From: an uncultured Collinsella sp.
Lineage (GTDB): Bacteria; Actinomycetota; Coriobacteriia; Coriobacteriales; Coriobacteriaceae
Direction: 5' to 3'
NCBI GenBank assembly: GCA_902494295.1
Contig: CABUSL010000031.1
Location: 1-16,852, forward strand
DNA length: 16,852 nt
A program made the position numbers and the translations under genes. The notes beneath the pieces are model-generated. The model saw only the letters and a program-made list of their open reading frames with translations. It was not told the origin of the DNA and made no database searches. Below are positions 1 to 7,531 of this stretch, piece after piece (positions within the stretch are counted from its first letter, which is position 1; every line of letters starts with the position of its first letter).

Positions 1-1818
1 CCCAGTCGCCTGACCGGCGGTTTTTTGGGCGTTACACTCTTCTTTACGCTGAGTGGCTATCTCGCCACCAAGAGCATTATGCGGGCCACGGCACGCGACG
101 GATTCTCGTACCCGCGCTATATCTGCCGCCGCATTGCGCGCATGATGCCGCCGATCGTCGTGACCATCGCGCTTACCGCCGTCGCCACCTACATCGCGGC
201 CCCGAGCCTACTCCCTAAGGTGCAGCAGGACGCCCTGCCATCGGCACTCTTTTTGAGCAACTGGTTCTACATCTTCCGCAACGTCTCGTATTTCGCCGCC
301 GCGGGGCTCCCCTCGCCGCTCACGCACCTGTGGTTCTGCGGCGTCACTATGCAGTTCTATCTGGTGTGGCCGGTCATCCTTATGGCGCTGTGCAGCAAAA
401 CCAGGTCGCGCAACACCGCCATCGACATCACGATCGCATTCGCGCTTGCATCGACGGCAGCCATGGTCCTCATGTTTAATCCCACCGCCGACACATCGCG
501 CGTCTACTACGGAACCGACGCCCGCGCCGCCGAGCTTCTATGCGGAGCCTTAGCCGCCATCGCAGCGCCGCGCCTGCGCGAGATGCTGAGCGGTGACATC
601 CATACCCCCGGAGCCAACAAGGGCATCTCAAAGGTCAACGCGATTTCTATCGCGTGGCTCGTTGCCGTTATAGCCGGCGCACTCATGCTGACCGGAGAGA
701 GCGCCTGGCTCTACCGAGGCGGCTTTTTGCTGTTTGCCTTCGTCACCGGACTCCTCATCATCTGCGTGCAGAATACGGAGTGCATCGTGCGCCGTCTGCT
801 GTCAGCCAAACCACTCGTCTGGTTGGGGCAACGTTCGTTCTCGGTTTATCTGGTGCACTATCCCCTACTGCTTCTTATGAACCCCGCAACCCGCACTACC
901 CGCATCGCCTGGTGGGAGCAGGCATTACAGCTTGTACTGATTCTTGCGGTAGCCGAGGTTTTCTATCGCCTCGTCGAACGCCCTTGGTCCCACAAGCCGG
1001 CCCAACAGGACAGCACGGCAAGAAAACACGTCCTCGCGCCCGCCATGGTGCTCCCCGCGCTTGGCGCCGCATGCGTCGCTGCACTTGCCTTCGCGCCGCT
1101 TGACTGGGCAGGCATCGCCACCGCCCGCGCCGAGCAGCTCCGTCCCGAGCTTGTCCAGAACGCGACCTCGTCCCAGGACAACGGAGCCAACGACAAGGGC
1201 GCCGAGCCCGCATCCGGTAAAGATTCCCAGCCCAGCGACACCGCATCCGATGACGCCACCAAGCAAAAACCCAAAGAAGGGCCTATCGCCGAAAAGGTCC
1301 CCAAGAACTTGGACTGGAAGAGCTTTACCTACGACGAGGCGACCGGGACCTGCGATGCCCACGTGCTCATGATTGGCGACTCGGTCACTGCGGGCGCACA
1401 GTCCGGTATTCAGGCGGCGCTTCCCAACGCGTACATCGACGGCGTGGTGAGCCGCCAGTTCTACACCTTCCAGGATGTCTATGCACAGGACAGTGCCAAC
1501 TACGATCCAAGCGTGGTCATCTGCGCGCTTGGCACCAACGGCCTCATCCGCGACCCCCAGCAGGTGCAGGACGTGATTAATGCCGTGGGCGGCAAGCCCA
1601 TCTACTTTGTGACCGTGCGCGTACCGCTCGAGCTACAGGACCGCAATAACCAGACGATTCGTGACGTCTGCGCCCAAAACGACAACGCCGGCGTCATCGA
1701 CTGGAACGGTGCCTCGGAGGGCCACAGCGAACACCTTGTCGACGACGGCACACACCTCACCCAGGCGGGAATCGACACCTACGCTGCTCTCATACGCCAA
1801 GCCATCTGCGGGCACTAG
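1..1818 (+). CDS. Membrane O-acyltransferase (acyltransferase 3 family) with C-terminal SGNH domain, 5'-truncated by window edge
   Basis: The reading frame is open from base 1, and its first residues (GGFLGVTLFFTLSGYL) match the conserved N-terminal helix of OafA/YrhL-type acyltransferases. The true start therefore lies upstream of the window, and the TTG at 25 is not a credible start. The first ~350 visible residues form repeated hydrophobic helices, the membrane domain that moves acyl groups across the membrane. A Lys/Asp/Ser/Pro-rich linker (about bases 1130-1310) leads to an extracytoplasmic SGNH hydrolase-like domain. That domain has the nucleophile block GDSV (Ser codon 1381), a GTNG block, and the catalytic D-x-x-H as DGTH (1744-1755). 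By family knowledge such fusions O-acetylate cell-surface polysaccharide or peptidoglycan; the substrate here is unknown. It ends 60 bases before the asnS promoter, with no clear terminator seen between. Confidence 0.88.
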   Translation, partial: PSRLTGGFLGVTLFFTLSGYLATKSIMRATARDGFSYPRYICRRIARMMPPIVVTIALTAVATYIAAPSLLPKVQQDALPSALFLSNWFYIFRNVSYFAAAGLPSPLTHLWFCGVTMQFYLVWPVILMALCSKTRSRNTAIDITIAFALASTAAMVLMFNPTADTSRVYYGTDARAAELLCGALAAIAAPRLREMLSGDIHTPGANKGISKVNAISIAWLVAVIAGALMLTGESAWLYRGGFLLFAFVTGLLIICVQNTECIVRRLLSAKPLVWLGQRSFSVYLVHYPLLLLMNPATRTTRIAWWEQALQLVLILAVAEVFYRLVERPWSHKPAQQDSTARKHVLAPAMVLPALGAACVAALAFAPLDWAGIATARAEQLRPELVQNATSSQDNGANDKGAEPASGKDSQPSDTASDDATKQKPKEGPIAEKVPKNLDWKSFTYDEATGTCDAHVLMIGDSVTAGAQSGIQAALPNAYIDGVVSRQFYTFQDVYAQDSANYDPSVVICALGTNGLIRDPQQVQDVINAVGGKPIYFVTVRVPLELQDRNNQTIRDVCAQNDNAGVIDWNGASEGHSEHLVDDGTHLTQAGIDTYAALIRQAICGH

Positions 1819-1879
1819 GCACCGCAAAATCGGCGCTTGCGCGGCGCCCACGTCACGCCCATACATCACGCCTGACGTT

Positions 1880-1908
1880 TTGCTACGCCCCCACTCGCGG
1901 GTTAGAAT
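1880..1908 (+). promoter_or_regulatory. Candidate housekeeping promoter of asnS
   Basis: TTGCTA (1880-1885) is followed by a 17-base spacer and TAGAAT (1903-1908), a good match to the vegetative sigma consensus. It would start transcription near 1915, about 40 bases before the asnS start codon. That leader is too short for a T-box, and no T-box AGGGUGG-type element is seen. Confidence 0.6.
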
Positions 1909-1954
1909 GGTTAACTGTTTGGAAATAATCCGTACAACCGTTATGGGAGGATAC

Positions 1955-3358
1955 GTGAACCGCACCAAAATCGCGCAGCTCTATGCCGATGCCGAGTCGC
2001 TCGGTGGCCAGACCGTCACCGTTGCCGGCTGGGTCAAGTCCGTCCGCGACATGAAGAACTTTGGCTTCGTTACGCTCAACGACGGCAGCTGCTTCCGCGA
2101 CCTGCAGGTCGTCATGAACCGCGAGGCGCTCGACAACTACGACGAGATCGCCCATCAAAACGTCTCGGCCGCCCTCATCTGCAGCGGCACTGTTAAGCTG
2201 ACCCCCAATGCGCCCCAGCCCTTCGAGCTTTCTGCTACCTCCATCGAGGTCGAGGGCGTCAGCGCCCCGGATTACCCGCTGCAGAAGAAGCGTGCCACCG
2301 TCGAGTTCCTGCGCACCCAGCAGCACCTGCGCCCGCGCACCAACCTGTTCCGCGCCGTGTTCCGTATCCGCTCTGTCGCGGCTGCCGCCATCCACCGCTT
2401 CTTCCAGGAGCAGGGCTTTGTCTACGTCAACACCCCCATCATCACCACGAGTGACTGCGAGGGCGCCGGCGAGATGTTCCGCGTGACCACGCTCGACCCC
2501 AAAAACCCGCCCCTCACCGAGTCCGGCGAGGTCGACTGGAGCCAGGACTTCTTTGGCAAGCATGCGAGCCTCACCGTGTCCGGCCAGCTCAATGCCGAGA
2601 ACTTTGCCATGGCCTTTGGCGACGTGTACACCTTTGGCCCCACCTTCCGCGCCGAAAACTCCAACACCACGCGCCACGCCGCCGAGTTTTGGATGATTGA
2701 GCCCGAGATGGCATTTGCCGACCTCAACGACTACATGGATAACGCCGAGGCTATGCTCAAGTACGTCCTTAAGGACGTTATGGCCACCTGCCCCGACGAG
2801 CTCAACATGCTCAACAAGTTTGTGGACAAGGGTCTGCTCGAGCGCCTGGACCATGTCGCCAACTCCGACTTTGCCCGCGTCACCTATACCGAGGCCGTCG
2901 AGATCCTGGAGCAGGCAGTCGCTGCGGGTCACAAGTTTGACTATCCCGTGAGCTGGGGCATCGACCTGCAAACCGAGCACGAGCGTTTCCTGACCGAGGA
3001 GCACTTTAAGCGCCCGACCTTCGTAACCGACTACCCGGCCGAGATCAAGGCGTTCTACATGCGCATGAACGAGGACGGCAAGACCGTCGCCGCCGCCGAC
3101 TGCCTGGTTCCCGGTATCGGCGAGATTATCGGCGGCTCCCAGCGCGAGGAGCGCCTGGATCTGCTCGAGGCCCGCATCAAGGACCTGGGCATGAATCCCG
3201 AGCAGTACAAGTACTACCTTGACCTGCGCCGCTACGGTTCTTGCAAGCACGCCGGCTACGGTCTGGGCTTCGAGCGCTTGGTCATGTATCTGACCGGCGT
3301 GGGCAACATCCGCGACGTCCTGCCGCACCCGCGCACCGTGGGCAACGCCGACTTCTAA
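1955..3358 (+). CDS. asnS: Asparagine--tRNA ligase (AsnRS)
   Basis: Cytoplasmic class IIb aminoacyl-tRNA synthetase that charges tRNA-Asn with asparagine using ATP. The N-terminus is an OB-fold anticodon-binding domain (GWVKSVRDMKNFGFVTLNDG), followed by the class II catalytic core. Motif 2 is seen around FRAENSNTTRHAAEFWMIEPE, and motif 3 as GLGFERLVMYLTGVGNIRDV near the C-terminus. The NTTRH and NIRDVLPHPRT signatures favour AsnRS over AspRS. I chose the GTG at 1955 because GGGAGG (1945-1950) sits 4 bases before it and the product, MNRTKIAQLY..., is 467 residues, close to the E. coli length of 466. An in-frame ATG at 1943 overlaps the ribosome site and is less likely. The frame stays open upstream to 1661, but that part overlaps the acyltransferase and is not coding. 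Confidence 0.97.
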   Translation: MNRTKIAQLYADAESLGGQTVTVAGWVKSVRDMKNFGFVTLNDGSCFRDLQVVMNREALDNYDEIAHQNVSAALICSGTVKLTPNAPQPFELSATSIEVEGVSAPDYPLQKKRATVEFLRTQQHLRPRTNLFRAVFRIRSVAAAAIHRFFQEQGFVYVNTPIITTSDCEGAGEMFRVTTLDPKNPPLTESGEVDWSQDFFGKHASLTVSGQLNAENFAMAFGDVYTFGPTFRAENSNTTRHAAEFWMIEPEMAFADLNDYMDNAEAMLKYVLKDVMATCPDELNMLNKFVDKGLLERLDHVANSDFARVTYTEAVEILEQAVAAGHKFDYPVSWGIDLQTEHERFLTEEHFKRPTFVTDYPAEIKAFYMRMNEDGKTVAAADCLVPGIGEIIGGSQREERLDLLEARIKDLGMNPEQYKYYLDLRRYGSCKHAGYGLGFERLVMYLTGVGNIRDVLPHPRTVGNADF

Positions 3359-3405
3359 TCGTCGGACGCCATCTCGCGTCGCCACTCGCCAACGCTCGTC
3401 ACACA

Positions 3406-3439
3406 AGCGCCTCTCGACATCTGCCGAGAGGCGCTTTTT
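3406..3439 (+). terminator. Rho-independent terminator of asnS
   Basis: A perfect 11-bp stem AGCGCCTCTCG (3406-3416) / CGAGAGGCGCT (3425-3435) with an 8-base loop is followed by a T-run (3435-3439). It lies 48 bases after the asnS stop. Confidence 0.9.
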
Positions 3440-3487
3440 CAACAGCATCCGTCAAGCTTTTGGCAAGGTTTTGGTCAGTTAGGCAGG

Positions 3488-3500
3488 GTTGTTGAAAACT
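3488..3500 (+). repeat. 13-nt direct repeat, copy 1 (GTTGTTGAAAACT)
   Basis: GTTGTTGAAAACT lies in the intergenic region upstream of the WYL-like regulator. An identical 13-mer recurs at 3628-3640 in the first codons of that gene, 140 bases away. Function unknown; see finding. Confidence 0.6.
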
Positions 3501-3615
3501 CGACCCGCCGTTTGCCGACGGCTACTGACCGCCCAGAGCGCCCTGCACCCCTGGGAAAGCCACGCATCCTAGGCTCCATACCGTCGCCACCCAAAACGGA
3601 AAGGACGTGGGCACT

Positions 3616-4404
3616 ATGACCGAAGCCGTTGTTGAAAACTACGAGACCACGACCAGGGGCTCCGCCTCGATGGCAGCCTATCGCGCCGTACGCATCCTGC
3701 AGCTCTTGAGCGAGAACACCGGCGAGGACAAGGCGCTGCTTTCCGACGAGCTGGTCGAGCTCCTCGCCCATCCCAACGACCCCGCCCGCATGCCCATCTC
3801 GGCGGCACGCCGCAGCATCTATACCTCGATATCCGCGCTTCGTCACGCCGGATACGAAATCGACTATAAGCGCGGCGTTGGCTATCGGCTCCTCACCCGT
3901 CCGCTTGCTGACGAGGAGATCATACGACTCCACGGCATGGTCATGCGCAACCGATCGACGCCCATAGCCATCCGAAAGAGCATGGCGCAGCACCTGGTCG
4001 CCATGGCGAGCGCCGATGTTCGCGACTATCTCGATATGCCCGAACCGGCACCGGCCGCCAACGACGCACCCGTCAAGACAACGCGTCCGCACGCCAAGCG
4101 TATCGACACGTGCGAACTCGTCGAACAGGCCATCGACCATGGAACAACTGTCAGCTTTGATATCACAAACGTCCTGACCCGAGGCGAAATCGAAGTGGTG
4201 CGGATGACGGTCCGGCCCTTTGCCATCAGGCAGCGCGATGGCGTCTCGTATCTGCTGGGAACGGTCTGCGACGCCCGAGGCGCCGACGACACCCTGCGCA
4301 CCGTTGAGGTCAGCCGCATGAGAAACGTCAGCACGCGTTTGCTCGACGGCAAGAAACTCTTTGCCGCGCTAGACGAAGAAGACAGCCCCGCGCCCGCAGC
4401 GTAA
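3616..4404 (+). CDS. Winged-helix transcriptional regulator with WYL-like C-terminal domain
   Basis: A predicted cytoplasmic DNA-binding regulator of 262 residues. Residues ~22-95 (AYRAVRILQLL ... SALRHAGYEIDYKRGVGYRLL) have the layout of the HTH_11-like winged helix found at the start of WYL proteins. A helical connector follows at 97-132. Residues ~160-250 resemble a WYL sensor domain, with 'RPFAIRQRDGVSYLLGTVCD' then 'RTVEVSRMRNV' corresponding to the usual 'P..l...gg.wYL.....' and '.frldRI..v' blocks. The canonical W-Y-L triplet itself is degenerate (S-Y-L). ATG 3616 is preferred because AAGGA (3601-3605) is 10 bases upstream, whereas the in-frame GTG at 3607 would overlap that site. The gene stands alone between the asnS terminator and the importer promoter. 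Its targets are unknown; the downstream importer is only a positional guess. Confidence 0.75.
   Translation: MTEAVVENYETTTRGSASMAAYRAVRILQLLSENTGEDKALLSDELVELLAHPNDPARMPISAARRSIYTSISALRHAGYEIDYKRGVGYRLLTRPLADEEIIRLHGMVMRNRSTPIAIRKSMAQHLVAMASADVRDYLDMPEPAPAANDAPVKTTRPHAKRIDTCELVEQAIDHGTTVSFDITNVLTRGEIEVVRMTVRPFAIRQRDGVSYLLGTVCDARGADDTLRTVEVSRMRNVSTRLLDGKKLFAALDEEDSPAPAA
3628..3640 (+). repeat. 13-nt direct repeat, copy 2 (GTTGTTGAAAACT)
   Basis: Exact second copy of the 3488-3500 sequence, inside codons 5-9 of the WYL-like regulator. It could be an internal operator paired with copy 1, or coincidence. Confidence 0.5.
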
Positions 4405-4472
4405 GCCCCGTTACCGTCCGTCGTTCCTCAGCACCGCCCATCCGGTTCAGTATTAAAAAACGCGCCAGGATG

Positions 4473-4501
4473 TTGTAAAAATGGGCATCGGCGTTACTAT
4501 A
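4473..4501 (+). promoter_or_regulatory. Candidate promoter of the ABC importer operon
   Basis: TTGTAA (4473-4478) and TACTAT (4495-4500, 16-base spacer; or ACTATA with 17) form a vegetative-type promoter. The predicted start is near 4506, leaving a leader of about 57 bases that begins in an inverted repeat. Confidence 0.6.
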
Positions 4502-4505
4502 GTCC

Positions 4506-4531
4506 CACTTGCACTTTTTCCTAGTGCAGTG
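4506..4531 (+). promoter_or_regulatory. Inverted repeat at the predicted transcription start: operator or leader hairpin
   Basis: TGCACT (4510-4515) and AGTGCA (4523-4528) are perfect inverted arms around a 7-base TTTTCCT loop. CAC (4506-4508) and GTG (4529-4531) extend the stem past a bulged T. It coincides with the predicted +1 of the importer, where either a repressor operator or a 5' stabilising hairpin would sit. No known riboswitch or T-box motif is recognised, and there is no U-run, so it is not a plain terminator. Confidence 0.5.
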
Positions 4532-4563
4532 TTTCCAGCCATTTTTATACTGGGGGTAATGAT

Positions 4564-5544
4564 ATGAAGGACATCACCATCAGCCGCAGGAGCCTTCTTG
4601 TCTCCGCTGGCCTGCTCGCGCTCGCTCCGCTCGCCGGATGCGGCGGCAACTCTGGTTCCGGCTCCGCTGCCGCCGGTTCCGACTACACCATCGGCGTTCT
4701 GCAGCTCACCGAGCACTCCGCACTCGATGCCGCCAACGACGGCTTTGTCAAGGCCATCAAGGAGAGCGGCCTTAAGGTCAAGATCGACCAGAAGAACGCC
4801 CAGAACGACCAGTCCACGTGTAAGTCCATTGCCGACAAGTTCGTAGGCGACGGCGTCAACCTGATCTATGCCATCGCTACGCCCGCCGCGCAAGCTGCCG
4901 CCGGCGCTACCGCCGATATCCCCATCGTTGGCTGCGCCATCACCGACTACGCCGCTTCCGGCCTGGTCCAGGACAACGACAAGCCCGGCACCAACGTCAC
5001 CGGCGCCTCCGACCTCACCCCGGTCGCCGAGCAGCTCGAGATGATGCAGAAGGTCCTGCCCGACGTTAAGAAGGTCGGCCTGCTCTACTGCACCGCCGAA
5101 TCCAACTCCGACGTCCAGATCAAGGCCGCCAAGAAGGAGCTCGACAAGCTGGGCCTCGAGTACACCGACTTCACCGTCTCGAGCTCTAACGAGATCCAGT
5201 CCGTTGTCGAGTCTGCCGTGGGCAAGGTCGACGCGCTGTACTCCCCCACCGACAACACCATCGCCGCGGGTGCCTCGCAGGTCGGCCAGATTTGCAAGGA
5301 GAACAAGCTCCCCTTCGTTACCGGCGAGGAGGGCATGTGCAAGGCCGGCGGCGTGTTCACCCTCTCCATCAACTATGAGGACCTTGGCTACGCCGCAGGC
5401 GAGATGGCCGTCAAGATCCTGAAGGGCGAGGCCAAGCCCGAGGATATGCCGATCAAGCATCTCTCGAGCAAGGACCTGGTCGTCGTCAAGAACGACGAGA
5501 TGGCCGAGGCCCTGGGCATCGACCTCTCCGCTCTGGACGCATAG
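4564..5544 (+). CDS. ABC transporter substrate-binding lipoprotein (TrpX / PF04392 type)
   Basis: The extracytoplasmic receptor of an ABC importer, 326 residues. The N-terminus carries SRRSLL at residues 7-12, a Tat-like twin-arginine stretch, then a hydrophobic segment and the lipobox LAGC with Cys26 as the lipidated residue. A Gly/Ser/Ala-rich tether follows. The mature part (YTIGVLQLTEHSALDAANDGF ...) has the two-lobe periplasmic-binding fold typical of ABC_sub_bind proteins. Members of this family next to this type of permease and ATPase are often called TrpX and linked to tryptophan or other aromatic solutes, but specificity cannot be read from this sequence. GGGGG (4552-4556) is 7 bases before ATG 4564. 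The gene starts an operon with the permease and ATPase, and the hairpin at 5616 probably lowers expression of those two relative to the receptor. Confidence 0.88.
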   Translation: MKDITISRRSLLVSAGLLALAPLAGCGGNSGSGSAAAGSDYTIGVLQLTEHSALDAANDGFVKAIKESGLKVKIDQKNAQNDQSTCKSIADKFVGDGVNLIYAIATPAAQAAAGATADIPIVGCAITDYAASGLVQDNDKPGTNVTGASDLTPVAEQLEMMQKVLPDVKKVGLLYCTAESNSDVQIKAAKKELDKLGLEYTDFTVSSSNEIQSVVESAVGKVDALYSPTDNTIAAGASQVGQICKENKLPFVTGEEGMCKAGGVFTLSINYEDLGYAAGEMAVKILKGEAKPEDMPIKHLSSKDLVVVKNDEMAEALGIDLSALDA

Positions 5545-5615
5545 CGTCATGCGTGGCAATGCATCTAGAGCCCGCGCTCGTGCCATAGCCGCGTTATTCA
5601 ATATCTGAGCCACAG

Positions 5616-5644
5616 GGGCGAACGCTAAAGACCGGCGTTCGCCC
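5616..5644 (+). terminator. Intercistronic hairpin: leaky terminator or mRNA 3'-end stabiliser after the binding-protein gene
   Basis: A perfect 10-bp stem GGGCGAACGC (5616-5625) / GCGTTCGCCC (5635-5644) with a 9-base loop is followed only by CTGCTTGTTTC, a weak U-tract. It sits between the receptor and permease genes, a common place for partial termination that keeps receptor mRNA in excess. Confidence 0.6.
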
Positions 5645-5748
5645 TGCTTGTTTCGGATGAGACAAAACATTCGTCCGCAGCTCTTTTATGCATTGTTACC
5701 GCTATTATGGAAAATCACGTGTCCACCCTATCCTAGGAGGTATGAAGC

Positions 5749-6672
5749 ATGCTCATTGCATTGCAGGGCGCCGTTTCGCAGGGCGTCCTCTGGGGCATCA
5801 TGGTGCTCGGCGTGTTTATCACGTTCCGCCTGCTCGACATCCCCGATATGACGTGCGACGGCAGCTTTGCCCTCGGCGGCTGCGTTTGCGCCGTGCTCAT
5901 CGTCAACAATAACGTCGACCCCTTGCTCGCCGTGCTGGCCGGAATGTGCGCCGGCGCCATCGCGGGCGCCGTCACGGGCATCTTGACCACCGTCTTTGAG
6001 ATTCCCGCGATCCTCGCCGGAATCCTTACGCAGATCAGTCTGTGGTCCATCAACCTGCGCATCATGGGCAAATCCAACACGCCCATCCTTGCCAAGGGCA
6101 CCATCTTCTCATCCGTCAGCCACATGACGGGCCTACCGCAGTCCACCGTTGCCATCATCCTGGGCATTGTGCTGGCCGTGGCCATCGTCGCCATCCTGTA
6201 CTGGTTCTTTGGCACCGAGATCGGCTCGGCGCTGCGTGCCACCGGCAACAACGAGTACATGATCCGCGCCCTGGGCGTCAACACCAACTCCACCAAGATG
6301 ATCGCCCTCGTGCTCTCCAACGCCCTTATCGGCCTTTCGGGTGCGCTCATCTGCCAGAGCCAGAAGTACGCTGACATTGGCATGGGCACCGGCGCCATCG
6401 TTATCGGTCTTGCCGCCATTGTTATCGGCGAGGTGCTCGGCCGCCTGCTGCCCGGCGGTCTGACGCAGTTTAGCGTCCGTCTGGCCTCTGCAGTCTTTGG
6501 CTCCGTGGTGTACTTCCTCATCCGCGCCATCGTGCTGCAGCTGGGCATGGATGCCAACGACATGAAGCTGCTCTCCGCCGTGATCGTTGCCGTGGCCCTG
6601 TGCGTGCCCGTGGTTTGGGAGCGCTATAAGCTCCGCAGCTCCTACACGAAGGGGGATGAGGCAGATGCTTAA
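5749..6672 (+). CDS. ABC transporter permease (BPD_transp_2-type, TrpY-like)
   Basis: An integral membrane subunit of the importer, 307 residues with roughly eight or more hydrophobic helices. The start (LQGAVSQGVLWGIMVLGVFITFRLLDIPDMTCDGSFALGG) and the central block ALRATGNNEYMIRALGVN, which fits the cytoplasmic ATPase-coupling region, match permeases of the branched-chain amino acid/ribose class paired with PF04392 receptors. AGGAGG (5735-5740) is 8 bases before ATG 5749. The last codons overlap the ATPase start by 8 bases, so the two subunits are translationally coupled. A TATTATGG box at 5703 may give a second promoter inside the operon. Confidence 0.9.
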   Translation: MLIALQGAVSQGVLWGIMVLGVFITFRLLDIPDMTCDGSFALGGCVCAVLIVNNNVDPLLAVLAGMCAGAIAGAVTGILTTVFEIPAILAGILTQISLWSINLRIMGKSNTPILAKGTIFSSVSHMTGLPQSTVAIILGIVLAVAIVAILYWFFGTEIGSALRATGNNEYMIRALGVNTNSTKMIALVLSNALIGLSGALICQSQKYADIGMGTGAIVIGLAAIVIGEVLGRLLPGGLTQFSVRLASAVFGSVVYFLIRAIVLQLGMDANDMKLLSAVIVAVALCVPVVWERYKLRSSYTKGDEADA

Positions 6673-7459
6673 GCTCTCGCACGTCAAGAAGACCTTTAAC
6701 AAGGGCACCGTCACCGAGAAGCGCGCACTCACCGGCGTCGACCTCACCCTTAACGACGGCGACTTTGTAACCGTGATCGGCGGCAACGGCGCCGGCAAGT
6801 CCACGCTGCTCAACATGATCGCCGGCGTGTATCCGCTCGATTCGGGCGTTATCGAGCTCGATGGCACCGATATCTCGCGTCTGAGCGAGTCACAGCGCGC
6901 CAAGTACCTGGGCCGTGTGTTCCAGGACCCCATGCGCGGCACCGCAGCCGACATGCAAATTGCCGAGAACCTGGCCCTCGCCAAGCGCCGCGGCCAGCGT
7001 CGCGGGCTTTCGTGGGGCGTCACCAAGGCCGAGAAGGACGAGTACGTTGAGCTGCTCAAGCGCTTGGACCTCGGTCTGGACACGCGCCTCAACGCCAAGG
7101 TCGGCCTGCTCTCGGGCGGCCAGCGCCAGGCACTCACCCTGCTGATGGCCACGCTCACCAAGCCACGCCTGCTGCTGCTCGACGAGCACACCGCCGCACT
7201 CGACCCCAAGACGGCTTCTAAGGTGCTCAACCTGACCGAGGAGATCGTCGACGAGAACCACCTGACTACGCTCATGGTCACGCACAACATGAACGACGCC
7301 ATCCGTCTGGGCAATCGCCTGATCATGATGCACGAGGGCCACGTGATCTACGACGTGGCGGGCGACGAGAAAAAGTCGCTCACCGTGGCCGACCTGCTTC
7401 AGAAGTTTGAGGAGGTCTCGGGCGGCGAGCTCGCCAACGACCGCATGCTGCTGAGCTAA
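6665..7459 (+). CDS. ABC transporter ATP-binding protein (TrpZ-like)
   Basis: The cytoplasmic nucleotide-binding subunit of the importer, 264 residues. All motifs are intact: Walker A GGNGAGKST (39-47), Q-loop Gln87, signature LSGGQ (149-153), Walker B LLLLDE (169-174) with catalytic Glu174, and H-loop His207. The start is ATG 6665 (MLKLSHVKKTF), 9 bases after AAGGGGG (6649-6655) and overlapping the permease stop by 8 bases. The frame is open further upstream only because it runs inside the permease gene. The product should pair with the preceding receptor and permease. A REP-like palindrome begins 8 bases after the stop and probably ends the operon. Confidence 0.95.
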   Translation: MLKLSHVKKTFNKGTVTEKRALTGVDLTLNDGDFVTVIGGNGAGKSTLLNMIAGVYPLDSGVIELDGTDISRLSESQRAKYLGRVFQDPMRGTAADMQIAENLALAKRRGQRRGLSWGVTKAEKDEYVELLKRLDLGLDTRLNAKVGLLSGGQRQALTLLMATLTKPRLLLLDEHTAALDPKTASKVLNLTEEIVDENHLTTLMVTHNMNDAIRLGNRLIMMHEGHVIYDVAGDEKKSLTVADLLQKFEEVSGGELANDRMLLS

Positions 7460-7467
7460 CGACCTAG

Positions 7468-7508
7468 AAAACCACCACAAAGGGGACAGGCGCCTTTGTG
7501 GTGGTTTT
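7468..7508 (+). repeat. REP-like palindromic terminator, copy 1
   Basis: Perfect 16-bp arms AAAACCACCACAAAGG (7468-7483) and CCTTTGTGGTGGTTTT (7493-7508) enclose the loop GGACAGGCG, then another T. It sits just after the ATPase stop and should act as a terminator. The same element recurs at 10457 and 13167, so it is a dispersed repeat family and not a private hairpin. Confidence 0.9.
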
Positions 7509-7531
7509 TGTTTAGGAATAAGGAGACTGCC

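Noticed and set aside
1661..1954. N-terminal extension of AsnRS
   Set aside because: It overlaps the SGNH domain in another frame and precedes a good promoter and ribosome site; AsnRS from GTG 1955 already has normal length.
1915..1954. T-box leader for asnS
   Set aside because: The leader is only ~40 bases and has neither the specifier stem nor the antiterminator sequence.
1883..3448. Long - strand open frame opposite asnS
   Set aside because: Antisense to an intact AsnRS, with repetitive Val/Leu/Gly/Asp-rich composition typical of reverse-frame translation of GC-rich genes.
4453..5670. Long - strand open frame opposite the binding-protein gene
   Set aside because: Same reason: a shadow of a well supported lipoprotein gene, and it runs through that gene's promoter and inverted repeat.
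6133..7326. - strand open frame opposite the permease and ATPase
   Set aside because: Both + strand genes show complete family motifs; the reverse frame shows none.
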